From the NCBI GenBank assembly GCA_963784425.1, contig CAWARM010000015.1, positions 124,001 to 188,000 on the forward strand: a DNA stretch of 64,000 nucleotides. The letters are read 5' to 3'. The stretch's first letter is position 1. The number at the start of each line of letters is the position of its first letter. Positions 27,931 to 36,503 of the stretch are shown piece after piece. The notes under the pieces are model-generated. The model made no database searches and had not been told where the DNA came from. It worked only from the letters and a program-made list of their open reading frames with translations. The position numbers and the translations under genes were made by a program. This stretch comes from SHZL01 sp963784425 (lineage in GTDB: Bacteria; Pseudomonadota; Gammaproteobacteria; Xanthomonadales; SZUA-36).

Positions 27931-27944
27931 GGGCCTACTGCAAT
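27921..27944. terminator. Shared hairpin at convergent waaA/tolC ends
   Basis: The inverted repeat ATTGCAATAGG, GG, CCTACTGCAAT (one mismatch) covers the stop codons of both convergent genes, which are 4 nt apart. A bidirectional terminator is plausible, though no T-tract follows on either strand. Confidence 0.4.
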
Positions 27945-29296
27945 AACTGATTGACCACCCGCAGATCGTCCTCGGTCAACAAGCCGGCAACCAGCTTCAG
28001 CCTGAGGTGGCTCAGAATATAGGCATGCCGGGCCAGGGAATTATCCCGTTGGGCCTGGTAAAAATGCTGCTGGGCGATCAACACATCCACGATGGTGCGG
28101 GTACCCACTTCGAAGCCCGCCTGGGTGGCATCGACTGCACTTTGCGCTGAAATCACTGCCTGGCCATACGCTCCGACTTCTTCAATGCCGCTGAGCACGC
28201 CACGATAGGAATTTCGGGCCTGGCGCACTGTGGTCCGCTGAATATCATCCAGATCCTGTGACCGGGCATCGAACAAATAACTGGCCTGGCGCGTACGCGA
28301 ACTGACGGCGCCGCCCGAGTAAATGGGCACTGCCAGCAACAATTCTACCGTGGTGTCATCTACCCCAAGGGAGGTGGTTCCAATAGGCTGCTGGAAGTCG
28401 TCGCGCACCAAATACTTATTATTGGTGTAGTCATTATATTTCGCCACCAGATCCAGCGTGGGGAAGTGGCCGGCACGCTGGAAGCGCACGTCGGCTTCGG
28501 CAGCTTCAACACTGGCCTGCACGGAGCGAATGGCCGGATTGCTGGCAAGGGCCATCTTTACCCACTCTTCCGCATTGGCCGGAGAGGGCTCCACCAGTGG
28601 CAGCACAGGCTGGAGGCTGTCGTAATCTTCAAAGTAGGTGCCAGTCAGCTCACGCAAGGCTTCCTTGGCATCCGCCAGATTATTGCGCGAAACGATGGCG
28701 CGGGCACGTGCACTGTCATAACTGGCTTTTGCTTCATGTACATCGGTTACCGCCGTCAGTCCCACTTCAAAGCGCTGCTCGGCCTGTTCGTATTGACGCT
28801 GAAAAGCCGTTTCCTCGGCCTCGGCAAACGTAACGCCGTCGGTCAGCGTCAAAACCAGGAAGTAGCGTTCGGCAACGCGCACGAGGAAATCCAGGTAAGC
28901 AACCTGGTACAGTGCGTCGGCCTCGGAAATCTGTGCACGGGCAATGTCCAGGCTCTCGTAATTCTCCTGGTGATAAAGGCTTTGCCGCAGCCAGACGCTG
29001 TAACTGTCATTGCTCAGATCGCTGTCTGAAACCTCGGTGTCAGCCAGCGTTACTTTGGAATTGCCCCGATCATAAGTGGCGCTTGCCCCGAGATGTGGCA
29101 GCAGGTTGGCCACGGCCTGGGTCTTGTTCTCAGCAACCGCATCGCGGCGATATGCCGCAGCCCGCAAGCGAGGATCATTCTTCAGGGCAAGATCGAGAAC
29201 GCCATCGAGATTAACTGCAAACGCCGGTGAGGTTGCCGTCAAACAGCAAACCACCAGCCAAAACGGACCCCGAAACGACAATTTTCTATTCAACAT
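27935..29296 (-). CDS. tolC: TolC-family outer-membrane efflux channel
   Basis: A 453-residue outer-membrane channel with a signal peptide (MLNRKLSFRG, hydrophobic core, SPAFAVNL). The two structural repeats of long helices with LxxxLxxALxxNP-like openings are visible (LDGVLDLALKNDPRL and EWVKMALASNPAIRS), and the end shows GFEVGTRTIVDVLIAQQHFY, typical of TolC. The ribosome site AGGGAG precedes the ATG. It stands alone without an adaptor or pump beside it, as tolC often does, so it may serve both RND systems in this window. Confidence 0.93.
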   Translation of the reverse strand: MLNRKLSFRGPFWLVVCCLTATSPAFAVNLDGVLDLALKNDPRLRAAAYRRDAVAENKTQAVANLLPHLGASATYDRGNSKVTLADTEVSDSDLSNDSYSVWLRQSLYHQENYESLDIARAQISEADALYQVAYLDFLVRVAERYFLVLTLTDGVTFAEAEETAFQRQYEQAEQRFEVGLTAVTDVHEAKASYDSARARAIVSRNNLADAKEALRELTGTYFEDYDSLQPVLPLVEPSPANAEEWVKMALASNPAIRSVQASVEAAEADVRFQRAGHFPTLDLVAKYNDYTNNKYLVRDDFQQPIGTTSLGVDDTTVELLLAVPIYSGGAVSSRTRQASYLFDARSQDLDDIQRTTVRQARNSYRGVLSGIEEVGAYGQAVISAQSAVDATQAGFEVGTRTIVDVLIAQQHFYQAQRDNSLARHAYILSHLRLKLVAGLLTEDDLRVVNQLLQ

Positions 29297-29378
29297 GTCC
29301 CACTCCCTAACACTTTGGCTGCACCCCGGATATATGTCCCAACCTCGTGTGCGGGCCGTTTATCCAGCTCCCGCCGGA

Positions 29379-30032
29379 TCAAAAATCAAAATTAGCCGGT
29401 GGAGTTGAATTCACCAACCTGGGCAAATCTGTTTCAAACAGGCTCTCTTCACGCCAGTCGCTGAATCCCACGCGAGTCAACAACCGGGCCTCCATCGCGG
29501 GCGATTCGCCAACAACCACGAACATCCGCCCGCCGGGATTGAGCCAGTCGCGAAACGACTCCGGAACAGCGGGAACCGACCCGGTGACTACGACAACATC
29601 GTGCGCCTGTTGTGGTTGCCAGCCTGTCATAACATCGCCGACATACAACTCCACGTTGTGCATGTGTTTGTCACGCAGGCGGATTTCGGCCTCAAGGTAT
29701 AACTCCTCGAACAACTCCACGCTGACCACGCGCCGGGCCATGACGGACATGCACGCGGTAATGAAACCGCTACCCGTTCCAATTTCCAGTATTGAATCTT
29801 CCTGCTGTAAGTCCAGCGACTGCAACATGCGCCCCTCTACCCTGGGGCACATCATGGCTTGGCCCATGGCCAGCGGAATCGACAGGTCGGCAAAAGCCAG
29901 TTTGCGATAGCGCACCGGCACAAAATCCTCGCGGTGCACGCTCTCCATCAACCCGAGAACCTTGCTGTCCAGCACTTCCCAGGTTCGCACCTGCTGCTCT
30001 ACCATGTTGGTACGGGCGCGTTCAAAATTCAT
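29379..30032 (-). CDS. Protein-L-isoaspartate O-methyltransferase homologue
   Basis: A 217-residue SAM-dependent methyltransferase. The ATG at 30032 is chosen (AGGA 8 nt upstream) over one at 30083. It reads MNFERARTNMVEQQVRTWEV, then DFVP, the SAM-binding GTGSGFITACMS and GGRMFVVVGESP. This matches the short Pcm-like proteins often encoded next to tolC in gammaproteobacteria, as here 82 nt upstream of tolC on the same strand. These homologues may not repair isoaspartate; the TolC link is noted from memory. Confidence 0.87.
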   Translation of the reverse strand: MNFERARTNMVEQQVRTWEVLDSKVLGLMESVHREDFVPVRYRKLAFADLSIPLAMGQAMMCPRVEGRMLQSLDLQQEDSILEIGTGSGFITACMSVMARRVVSVELFEELYLEAEIRLRDKHMHNVELYVGDVMTGWQPQQAHDVVVVTGSVPAVPESFRDWLNPGGRMFVVVGESPAMEARLLTRVGFSDWREESLFETDLPRLVNSTPPANFDF

Positions 30033-30330
30033 GTTCAAGTTCCTGATCTCCGGCCTGTTCCGGCCCCTTTGCCTGGCCTGCATGCCAGCCCGCTAGGTTA
30101 AGGCTTCAAATGGCTTGCAGCAACACCAGCCTGAGGTTTTGCCGCGGGTCAATTAAGTGCCATTAGTCATTTCCGGGCGCCAACTCTTCACCGACCTGCC
30201 CGCAATGCGCCAGCCACCCGGGCCCTTAGCAATCCGGGATTATACAGCGGCATGATTAGTCAAATCGTGATCCCGGCTATATCATGCTAGGTATGCCGGC
30301 GTGTTTCACCCCTGAGCCCGAGGAAAACAG

Positions 30331-32220
30331 ATGAACGCAGTCCCAGAAGACCTTGTACAACAGACCACGCGACTGAGCAGCGAGGTCACCAGACCATTCC
30401 CGGCCTCGCGCAAGGTGTACCTGACAGGCAGCCGTGATGATGTGCGGGTTGGAATGCGGGAAGTCGAGCAGCAGGACACACCTGCCATGTTCGGGGTGGA
30501 GAAGAACCCCCCGGTTCTGCTGTACGATAATTCCGGCCCTTACACTGACCCGGCCGCCAGCATCGATCTGTTACAGGGCCTGCCTGCACTGCGTGCAAAC
30601 TGGATAGCCGAGCGCAATGACACCCGGGCCATGAGCGGACCAAGCTCGGAATTTGGAGCTGCACGGCTGGTGGACGAGAAAACTCGTCATCTGCGTTTCG
30701 GCCAGCGACGTTCACCACTCCAGGCCGTAGCGGGCGCCAACGTTTCCCAGATGCATTACGCCCGGCGCGGGATCATTACCCCGGAAATGGAGTACGTGGC
30801 TATTCGTGAGAATCTTCGGCGCGCAGCGCTCAATGATTCAGCGCAGAACCAAAAACTCTATTTCCAACACCCGGGACAGTCCTTCGGCGCCTCCATACCT
30901 GAAGTAGTAACGCCCGAGTTTGTGCGCTCGGAAATTGCCCGCGGACGCGCCATTCTGCCGAACAACATCAACCACCCTGAATCCGAACCGATGATCATCG
31001 GCCGTAATTTCCTGGTCAAAATCAATGCCAACATCGGCAACTCGGCAGTCACCTCGAGCATTGCCGAAGAAGTCGAAAAAATGGTCTGGGCGCTGCGCTG
31101 GGGCGCGGATACCGTGATGGACCTTTCCACTGGCCGGCACATTCACGAAACGCGCGAATGGATCATTCGCAATTCGCCGGTGCCCATTGGCACGGTGCCC
31201 ATCTACCAGGCCCTGGAGAAAGTCGACGGCCGTGCCGAAGAGCTGACCTGGGAGATGTTTCGCGACACCCTGGTGGAACAGGCGGAGCAAGGTGTGGATT
31301 ACTTCACTATTCACGCCGGCGTGCGACTGCCCTGGATTCCGCTCACTGCCAACCGCGTGACCGGCATCGTTTCGCGCGGTGGCTCCATCATGGCCAAATG
31401 GTGCCTGGCCCACCACAAGGAGAGTTTCCTGTACACGCGTTTCGCAGAAATCTGCGAAATCATGCAGGCCTATGATGTCAGTTTTTCGCTGGGCGACGGT
31501 TTGCGCCCCGGTTCCATCGCCGATGCCAATGACCAGGCACAATTCGCTGAACTGGAAACACTGGGCGAGCTGACTCGAATCGCCTGGGAACATGACGTGC
31601 AGGTGATGATCGAAGGGCCGGGACATGTGCCGATGCAACTAATCAGGGAGAACATGCAAAAGGAATTGAAGGACTGCCATGAAGCGCCGTTCTATACGCT
31701 CGGCCCGCTGACCACGGACATCGCCCCCGGCTATGACCATATCACCTCGGCTATCGGTGCCGCGCAGATCGGGTGGTATGGGACTGCGATGCTGTGCTAC
31801 GTCACGCCCAAAGAGCACCTGGGCCTGCCGGACAAGCACGACGTGCGCGAAGGCATTATCACCTACCGGATTGCCGCCCACGCCGCTGACCTGGCCAAAG
31901 GGCATCCGGGTGCGCAGATTCGCGACAATGCCCTGTCCAAGGCGCGATTCGAATTTCGCTGGGAAGACCAGTTCAACCTCAGCCTCGACCCCGAACGGGC
32001 GCGCGAGTTTCACGACAAAACCATGCCCAAGGAAGCACACAAGCTGGCGCACTTCTGCTCCATGTGCGGACCACATTTCTGTTCAATGAAAATAACCCAG
32101 GACGTGCGTGACTACGCCCGGGACAAAGGCCTGCAGGAAGACTCCGCATTGCAATTGGGTATGGCCGAAAAAGCTGAGGAATTCGTCAAGCAGGGCGCGG
32201 AAGTCTATCGGCGGGCGTGA
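30331..32220 (+). CDS. thiC: Phosphomethylpyrimidine synthase
   Basis: A 629-residue radical-SAM-type enzyme that rearranges aminoimidazole ribotide into the hydroxymethylpyrimidine phosphate of thiamine. The [4Fe-4S] cysteines Cys576, Cys579 and Cys584 are present in CSMCGPHFCSMK. Other marks: MHYARRGIITPEMEYVA, SNIG-like NANIGNSAVTSS and EGPGHVPM. The ribosome site GAGG stands before the ATG. I looked for a TPP riboswitch in the 298 nt upstream and did not find the conserved core. No other thiamine gene is in the window. Confidence 0.96.
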   Translation: MNAVPEDLVQQTTRLSSEVTRPFPASRKVYLTGSRDDVRVGMREVEQQDTPAMFGVEKNPPVLLYDNSGPYTDPAASIDLLQGLPALRANWIAERNDTRAMSGPSSEFGAARLVDEKTRHLRFGQRRSPLQAVAGANVSQMHYARRGIITPEMEYVAIRENLRRAALNDSAQNQKLYFQHPGQSFGASIPEVVTPEFVRSEIARGRAILPNNINHPESEPMIIGRNFLVKINANIGNSAVTSSIAEEVEKMVWALRWGADTVMDLSTGRHIHETREWIIRNSPVPIGTVPIYQALEKVDGRAEELTWEMFRDTLVEQAEQGVDYFTIHAGVRLPWIPLTANRVTGIVSRGGSIMAKWCLAHHKESFLYTRFAEICEIMQAYDVSFSLGDGLRPGSIADANDQAQFAELETLGELTRIAWEHDVQVMIEGPGHVPMQLIRENMQKELKDCHEAPFYTLGPLTTDIAPGYDHITSAIGAAQIGWYGTAMLCYVTPKEHLGLPDKHDVREGIITYRIAAHAADLAKGHPGAQIRDNALSKARFEFRWEDQFNLSLDPERAREFHDKTMPKEAHKLAHFCSMCGPHFCSMKITQDVRDYARDKGLQEDSALQLGMAEKAEEFVKQGAEVYRRA

Positions 32221-32276
32221 TTCATGCGGCTCCTGGCCATCCAGATTTTTGCAATGACACCGCTGGCATTCCGGTC

Positions 32277-32804
32277 ATGAGCAATGCAACCCGGCGCCAG
32301 GAGAGGTTCAATGCCCTGGCCAACGCGTATGGCACAGACCTGTATCGATACGCACTGTGGATGTGTGCTAACGATGCATTGGCCAAGGACCTGGTTCAGG
32401 AAACCTACCTGCGCGCCTGGAAAGCGCTGGACCGGCTGAATAACGATGCCGCAGGAAAGAGCTGGCTGATAACCATATTGCGCCGGGAATTTGCCCGTAC
32501 TTTTGAACGCAAGGTACCGAAATTCACCGATGTTGACTCAATAGAAGTGCCGGAAGATTCTGAGTTGGAACCAGACGACCGGGTAGAAATTCAGCTGTTA
32601 CGCAGGAATATTCAAAAGTTGCCGCCACGATATCGGGAACCCTTACTCCTGCAGGTGGTGATGGGTTATAGCTGCGATGAGATTTCCCAGCAGCTGGCCA
32701 TAAGCAAGAGCGCGGTGATGACCCAGCTTTTTCGTGCCCGCGAGCAACTCACACAGCGCTTGCAGAAAGATGGAGTAACAGGAAATGTCCATGAACTTGT
32801 CTGA
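32277..32804 (+). CDS. ECF-type RNA polymerase sigma factor
   Basis: A 175-residue sigma-70 family protein. Region 2 is seen in YGTDLYRYALWMCANDALAKDLVQETYLRAWKALDR (about residues 19-55, read in two parts) and region 4 in LPPRYREPLLLQVVMGYSCDEISQQLAISKSAVMTQLFRAREQL. The start at 32277 gives a normal N-terminus; a GTG at 32217, overlapping the thiC stop, would add 20 residues. It overlaps the DUF3379 gene by 20 nt, so that protein is likely its regulator. Target promoters are unknown. Confidence 0.88.
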   Translation: MSNATRRQERFNALANAYGTDLYRYALWMCANDALAKDLVQETYLRAWKALDRLNNDAAGKSWLITILRREFARTFERKVPKFTDVDSIEVPEDSELEPDDRVEIQLLRRNIQKLPPRYREPLLLQVVMGYSCDEISQQLAISKSAVMTQLFRAREQLTQRLQKDGVTGNVHELV

Positions 32805-33504
32805 GTTCATTCGCCAATTGGGCGCGGATCCCAACAGCCAGGATCCGGAGTTCCTGCGTGTTCGCAATTCCGCCCCGGAGTTCATCCAGGCAGCTAATGA
32901 GTCCGCACAGTTTGAACGCAAGCTGGGCCGCGCGTTAGCAGTGTCCGTACCCGTGAATGTGCTGGCCGATTTGAAGGAAACAGCCCGAACGACAGCAGGC
33001 GGGGCGACACGCTGGCGATACTATGCCATGGCAGCAGGCCTGTTACTGGTAATTACGGCAGCGGGGATAACGTGGCGCATGAGCGCCGTTAAATTCGACT
33101 CGGTCGAACAGTACGTGGCCTATCACTATCACCACGATGGCGAGGATGTTCTTGCCAGGGCTTACGGCCAGCGCGCGGACAACATCGACGAGGTGCTGTC
33201 CGGCTTCAACGTAAAACTTGCGCCCGGCCTGGCGGGCATGGTGAGCCTGATCAAGTTTTGCCCGACACCTGCCGGCATGGGCGCCCACCTGGTGGTAACG
33301 ACTGCCAGCGGCCCGGTAACCATTATTTTCATGCCGGACACACTGGTCGCTGATGGCGAAATGCTGGCATTCGATGGCATGCAGGCGCAACTGGTTGGTC
33401 TGGGCCGGGGTTCGGCCGCTGTAATCGGCACCACCAGCCAGAACGTCGCGGAATTTCACTCCCTGGTGCAAAGCTCGTTCATCCCGCTGGGCAGCGAAGC
33501 CTGA
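32785..33504 (+). CDS. DUF3379 membrane protein, probable anti-sigma factor
   Basis: A 239-residue protein with a cytoplasmic N-terminal part of about 80 residues, one membrane helix (YYAMAAGLLLVITAAGITW) and a periplasmic domain (FDSVEQYVAYHYHHDGEDVL, GFNVKLAPGLAGMVSLIKFC). This fits DUF3379, known to me as a companion of ECF sigma genes in gammaproteobacteria. The gene overlaps the sigma gene by 20 nt. Anti-sigma action is inferred from architecture and neighbourhood. Confidence 0.8.
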   Translation: MSMNLSEFIRQLGADPNSQDPEFLRVRNSAPEFIQAANESAQFERKLGRALAVSVPVNVLADLKETARTTAGGATRWRYYAMAAGLLLVITAAGITWRMSAVKFDSVEQYVAYHYHHDGEDVLARAYGQRADNIDEVLSGFNVKLAPGLAGMVSLIKFCPTPAGMGAHLVVTTASGPVTIIFMPDTLVADGEMLAFDGMQAQLVGLGRGSAAVIGTTSQNVAEFHSLVQSSFIPLGSEA

Positions 33505-33536
33505 ACAGCCAGCAAACCTGCTAAGCTCTGCTCCCC

Positions 33537-34547
33537 ATGCAAATCCCCCGGCTTTTCAGCACATCCCGCGCCCGCACCGTCTGGGCGGCCTGCCTGGGAC
33601 TGTTGCTGTTGCTTTGGGCCATCATGATGTTCTGGCTGGATCACGAACCCGCCCTGTTTGACCCGGTCGCGAGCAGCGCAAGCCACGCCCAGGCGCATGG
33701 CCACGAGGTAGTCACCGGCTACACCACAACGGCCACCCTGATCGAAACCGCCGACGTGTTGCTGAACAAGCGCGGCGGCTACCTATCGAACGACATCATG
33801 CCGCCATGGGTGTTTCTGGATAACGTGCCCAATTGGGAGTTCGGAGTGCTGACCCAGGTACGCGACCTGACGCGGGCGCTGCGCAATGATTTCAGTCGCT
33901 CACAAACCCAGTCCACTGAAGAAACAGACCTGGCTGCGGCGGACCCTCTGTTCAATTTCGACAACGCCCGCTGGTTTCCGCCGGACACCGAGGGCCATTA
34001 CCGCAAGGCCAATGCAGCGCTGGAAGCTTATCTGACCAAATTGTCTTCTCCAGAGCATCCTGCGGCACAGTTTTATGCCCGTGCCGATAACCTGGCAGAC
34101 TGGCTGGCCGTGGTGGAAAAGCGCCTCGGCTCCCTGTCACAAAGGCTCTCTGCCAGTGTCGGCCAAACGCGGCTGAACACAGACTTGTCAGGTGACAGCA
34201 GCGCCCGCCAATCCACTGACGCGCCCGGGGAAGTCGAGGTCAAGACCCCCTGGACCGAGGTGGACGATGTGTTCTACGAAGCTCGTGGAACCGCTTGGGC
34301 ACTGGTGATGTTTCTGCGCGCCATGGAAACAGATTTTGATGAGGTGCTCAGGAAGAAAAACGCCCAGGTCAGCTTCAGGCAAATCATCCGGGAACTCGAA
34401 TCATCACTGGGCCCGCTGCAGGCACCCATGGTGTTGAACGGAAAACAATTCGGTTTATTTGCCAACCATTCTTTGATCATGGCCAATTACATATCCCGCG
34501 CGAACGCAGCCATTATCGATTTGCGCAATCTGCTGCAACAGGGATGA
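33537..34547 (+). CDS. DUF2333 family membrane-anchored protein
   Basis: A 336-residue protein with an N-terminal membrane anchor (TVWAACLGLLLLLWAIMMFWL) and a large periplasmic domain. NKRGGYLSNDIMPPWVFLDN and NWEFGVLTQVRDLTRALRNDFSRSQ, with a late EARGTAWALVMFLRAMETDF, match DUF2333. No function is established to my knowledge. It starts 32 nt after the DUF3379 gene, so it might belong to the sigma unit. Its end touches the next small gene's upstream frame. Confidence 0.83.
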   Translation: MQIPRLFSTSRARTVWAACLGLLLLLWAIMMFWLDHEPALFDPVASSASHAQAHGHEVVTGYTTTATLIETADVLLNKRGGYLSNDIMPPWVFLDNVPNWEFGVLTQVRDLTRALRNDFSRSQTQSTEETDLAAADPLFNFDNARWFPPDTEGHYRKANAALEAYLTKLSSPEHPAAQFYARADNLADWLAVVEKRLGSLSQRLSASVGQTRLNTDLSGDSSARQSTDAPGEVEVKTPWTEVDDVFYEARGTAWALVMFLRAMETDFDEVLRKKNAQVSFRQIIRELESSLGPLQAPMVLNGKQFGLFANHSLIMANYISRANAAIIDLRNLLQQG

Positions 34548-34633
34548 TGACAGGGAAGATTTGGGGGCCTTTGCGCCACAGTCCGGGCGCCGGCGTATAC
34601 TTGGGAAAACGCTGTACATCACAGGTGGAGACC

Positions 34634-34915
34634 ATGAAACGAAACACGTGTTCACGCTGCACCGGGGACCTGATCCTGCGGGTACGCTTCGGGCTTCGTC
34701 CGCGCGGAATCGGGCGACGCAGCATGGCATGTGTTTCCTTAAGTTGCGTGCTGCTGGCATTGGTTTCTTGTGCTGCCGACTCGATCAACGATCGCCGTGA
34801 AGGCCAGTTGATTGTGTGTCATAAGGGCAAGCACACCATGGCGGTTTCGAACGCCGACAGTTTCTTACATCTGGATCACGGGGACACGCTAGGACCTTGC
34901 CCGGAACAGAAATAA
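34634..34915 (+). CDS. Small lipoprotein with VCH...HLxHGDxxGPC motif
   Basis: A 93-residue protein from the ATG at 34634 (GGTGGAG upstream); a start at 34724 gives a cleaner lipoprotein of 63 residues, MACVSLSCVLLALVSCAADS with lipobox LVSC. The mature part is LIVCHKGKHTMAVSNADSF followed by LHLDHGDTLGPC. I know this short pattern (I/VCH...HLxHGDxxGxC) as a module at the ends of larger secreted repeat proteins; here it stands alone. Two cysteines and several histidines suggest a disulfide or metal site. Function unknown. Confidence 0.62.
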   Translation: MKRNTCSRCTGDLILRVRFGLRPRGIGRRSMACVSLSCVLLALVSCAADSINDRREGQLIVCHKGKHTMAVSNADSFLHLDHGDTLGPCPEQK

Positions 34916-34931
34916 TTTCCGGCCGGTTAGT

Positions 34932-35501
34932 GTGACGACACCGCACATTGATCACCGCCCCCTGGCTTACGCACCGGCACTCGCAGCACGCCTGGAATCT
35001 GCCATTGACCTGGTCGTAATCCATTGCACCGAGTTACCCGATCTTGCAACGGCGCGCAGTTTCGGCGAGCGCGTGCTCTACCCCGAATCCGGCAGCGGCA
35101 ACTGCGGACACTTTTATATCGATCGCGACGGCCGCATTGAGCAGTGGGTGGAACTGGATCACATTGCCCATCACGTACGCAGGTACAACGAACGCAGCGT
35201 GGGCATCGAGCTGGTGAACCGCGGTCGTTACCCGCATTGGTTGAGCACAGCGCGGCAACAGATGGAGGAGCCTTACGCAGAATTGCAGATCATCAGTCTA
35301 GCTGGCCTGCTGAGGTATCTTTGCCATAGCCTGCCCTCCCTGCGCTGGTTGGCCGGCCATGAAGACCTGGACCGCGAGCTGGTCCCCGCTACAGATGACC
35401 CCGCCACCCTGGTGCGGCGCAAGCTGGATCCCGGGCCACTGTTTCCCTGGGAGCGTATTCGTCCAACAACATCCCTGCTGCGATGGCCAGAGCTCACTTA
35501 G
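34932..35501 (+). CDS. N-acetylmuramoyl-L-alanine amidase (Amidase_2, AmpD-like)
   Basis: A 189-residue zinc amidase that cuts the muramic acid-peptide bond, without a signal peptide, so probably cytoplasmic and used in muropeptide recycling. Zinc ligands His31 (VVIHCTEL), His143 (LAGHEDLD) and Asp166 (KLDPGP) match AmpD. Conserved SGNCGHFYIDRDGRIEQWV and SVGIELVNRG are also there. It starts at a GTG, 17 nt after the small lipoprotein gene, and is convergent with cmoB with a 3-nt gap. AmpD itself is the best match, but close paralogues exist. Confidence 0.87.
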   Translation: MTTPHIDHRPLAYAPALAARLESAIDLVVIHCTELPDLATARSFGERVLYPESGSGNCGHFYIDRDGRIEQWVELDHIAHHVRRYNERSVGIELVNRGRYPHWLSTARQQMEEPYAELQIISLAGLLRYLCHSLPSLRWLAGHEDLDRELVPATDDPATLVRRKLDPGPLFPWERIRPTTSLLRWPELT

Positions 35502-35504
35502 GCT

Positions 35505-36503
35505 TCAGCAGCGCGCAATCAGCAAGGCCCGCATTGGTGCAGGATATCCCTCCACCGTCTGCCGGGCATCCTCGGGGTGCAGCGCCTCGGCCAGCGAATC
35601 AAAACGCATCCACTGCGTGCTGCGCTGTTCCTGTACGGTAGTTACCGTGACATCCACGAGTTGGGACGTCTTGAAACCAGCTTCTCTGAGCCACGCAAGC
35701 AAGCGATCAATGGTGGGAATAGCCCACACATTTCGCATTCGTGCATAACGGGATTCCGGGACCAGCACCGGGCCATACTTTTCATCGGACACCACCAGCG
35801 TTTCGAGTACCAGTGCGCCATCCGGCCGCAGCAGCGCCCGAATCTGCTCAAGGTGCTCCACCGGATTCCGGCGATGATAGAGCACCCCCATGGAAAACAC
35901 ACAATCGAAGTCGGCTGGGCCCACGGGCAATTGTTCAATACCCAGCGGCAGGACAAAATTGGGCGCACTGCCGGCGAAATGCCGGCAGGCCAGCCACTGC
36001 ATGACATACACCAGGGTTGGATCGACGCCCACCACCAGACGCGCTCCGGCAGCCAACATGCGCCAGCCGAAATAGCCGTTGCCACAGCCGATATCGAGTA
36101 CTCGCTGAGCTTCAAGGTCAAGGTGCGATCGAATGCGCTCCCATTTCCAGTCCGAGCGCCATTCGGTGTCGATCAGCACGCCGCCAAGCTCCAGCGGACC
36201 CTTGCGCCATGGGTGCAGGCGCATCAGCACCTCACGCAGGTGTTGCGGATCTGTTGTGCCCTTGCCCATGCGAGGTGCCGCGCGATCCGCATCCATGGCA
36301 CAGTCCACAGCCGGCAGGGACCTGAGCGCCTCCTGCCATGCGGGTAAATCGCCATGGGGATGCTCGTCCAGTAAGACTTGTGCCCTGGTGGCCGCGTCCT
36401 GCAGCCAGGTATTTCCCTCCCACAGGTGGGGTAGTGCAGCGTAGGCCTGCCCCAAAGTGTCTGCAAAAGGCGGCGGGTCAGCGAGAGGCGAGGTAGGTGA
36501 CAA
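35505..36503 (-). CDS. cmoB: tRNA U34 carboxymethyltransferase
   Basis: A 332-residue enzyme that uses carboxy-SAM made by CmoA to turn 5-hydroxyuridine at tRNA position 34 into 5-carboxymethoxyuridine. HPWRKGPLELGGVLIDTEWR, SDWKWERI, the SAM site LDIGCGNGYFGWRM, FSMGVLYHRRNPVEHL and the end KTVEGYPAP-like QTVEGYPAPMRALLIAR are diagnostic. The start is a TTG at 36503 that overlaps the end of cmoA by 26 nt. This suggests translational coupling; a later start is possible. Confidence 0.94.
   Translation of the reverse strand: MSPTSPLADPPPFADTLGQAYAALPHLWEGNTWLQDAATRAQVLLDEHPHGDLPAWQEALRSLPAVDCAMDADRAAPRMGKGTTDPQHLREVLMRLHPWRKGPLELGGVLIDTEWRSDWKWERIRSHLDLEAQRVLDIGCGNGYFGWRMLAAGARLVVGVDPTLVYVMQWLACRHFAGSAPNFVLPLGIEQLPVGPADFDCVFSMGVLYHRRNPVEHLEQIRALLRPDGALVLETLVVSDEKYGPVLVPESRYARMRNVWAIPTIDRLLAWLREAGFKTSQLVDVTVTTVQEQRSTQWMRFDSLAEALHPEDARQTVEGYPAPMRALLIARC

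Noticed and set aside
30033..30330. TPP riboswitch before thiC
   Set aside because: Fragments like CCTGAG occur, but the ordered conserved core and stems could not be found on the plus strand.
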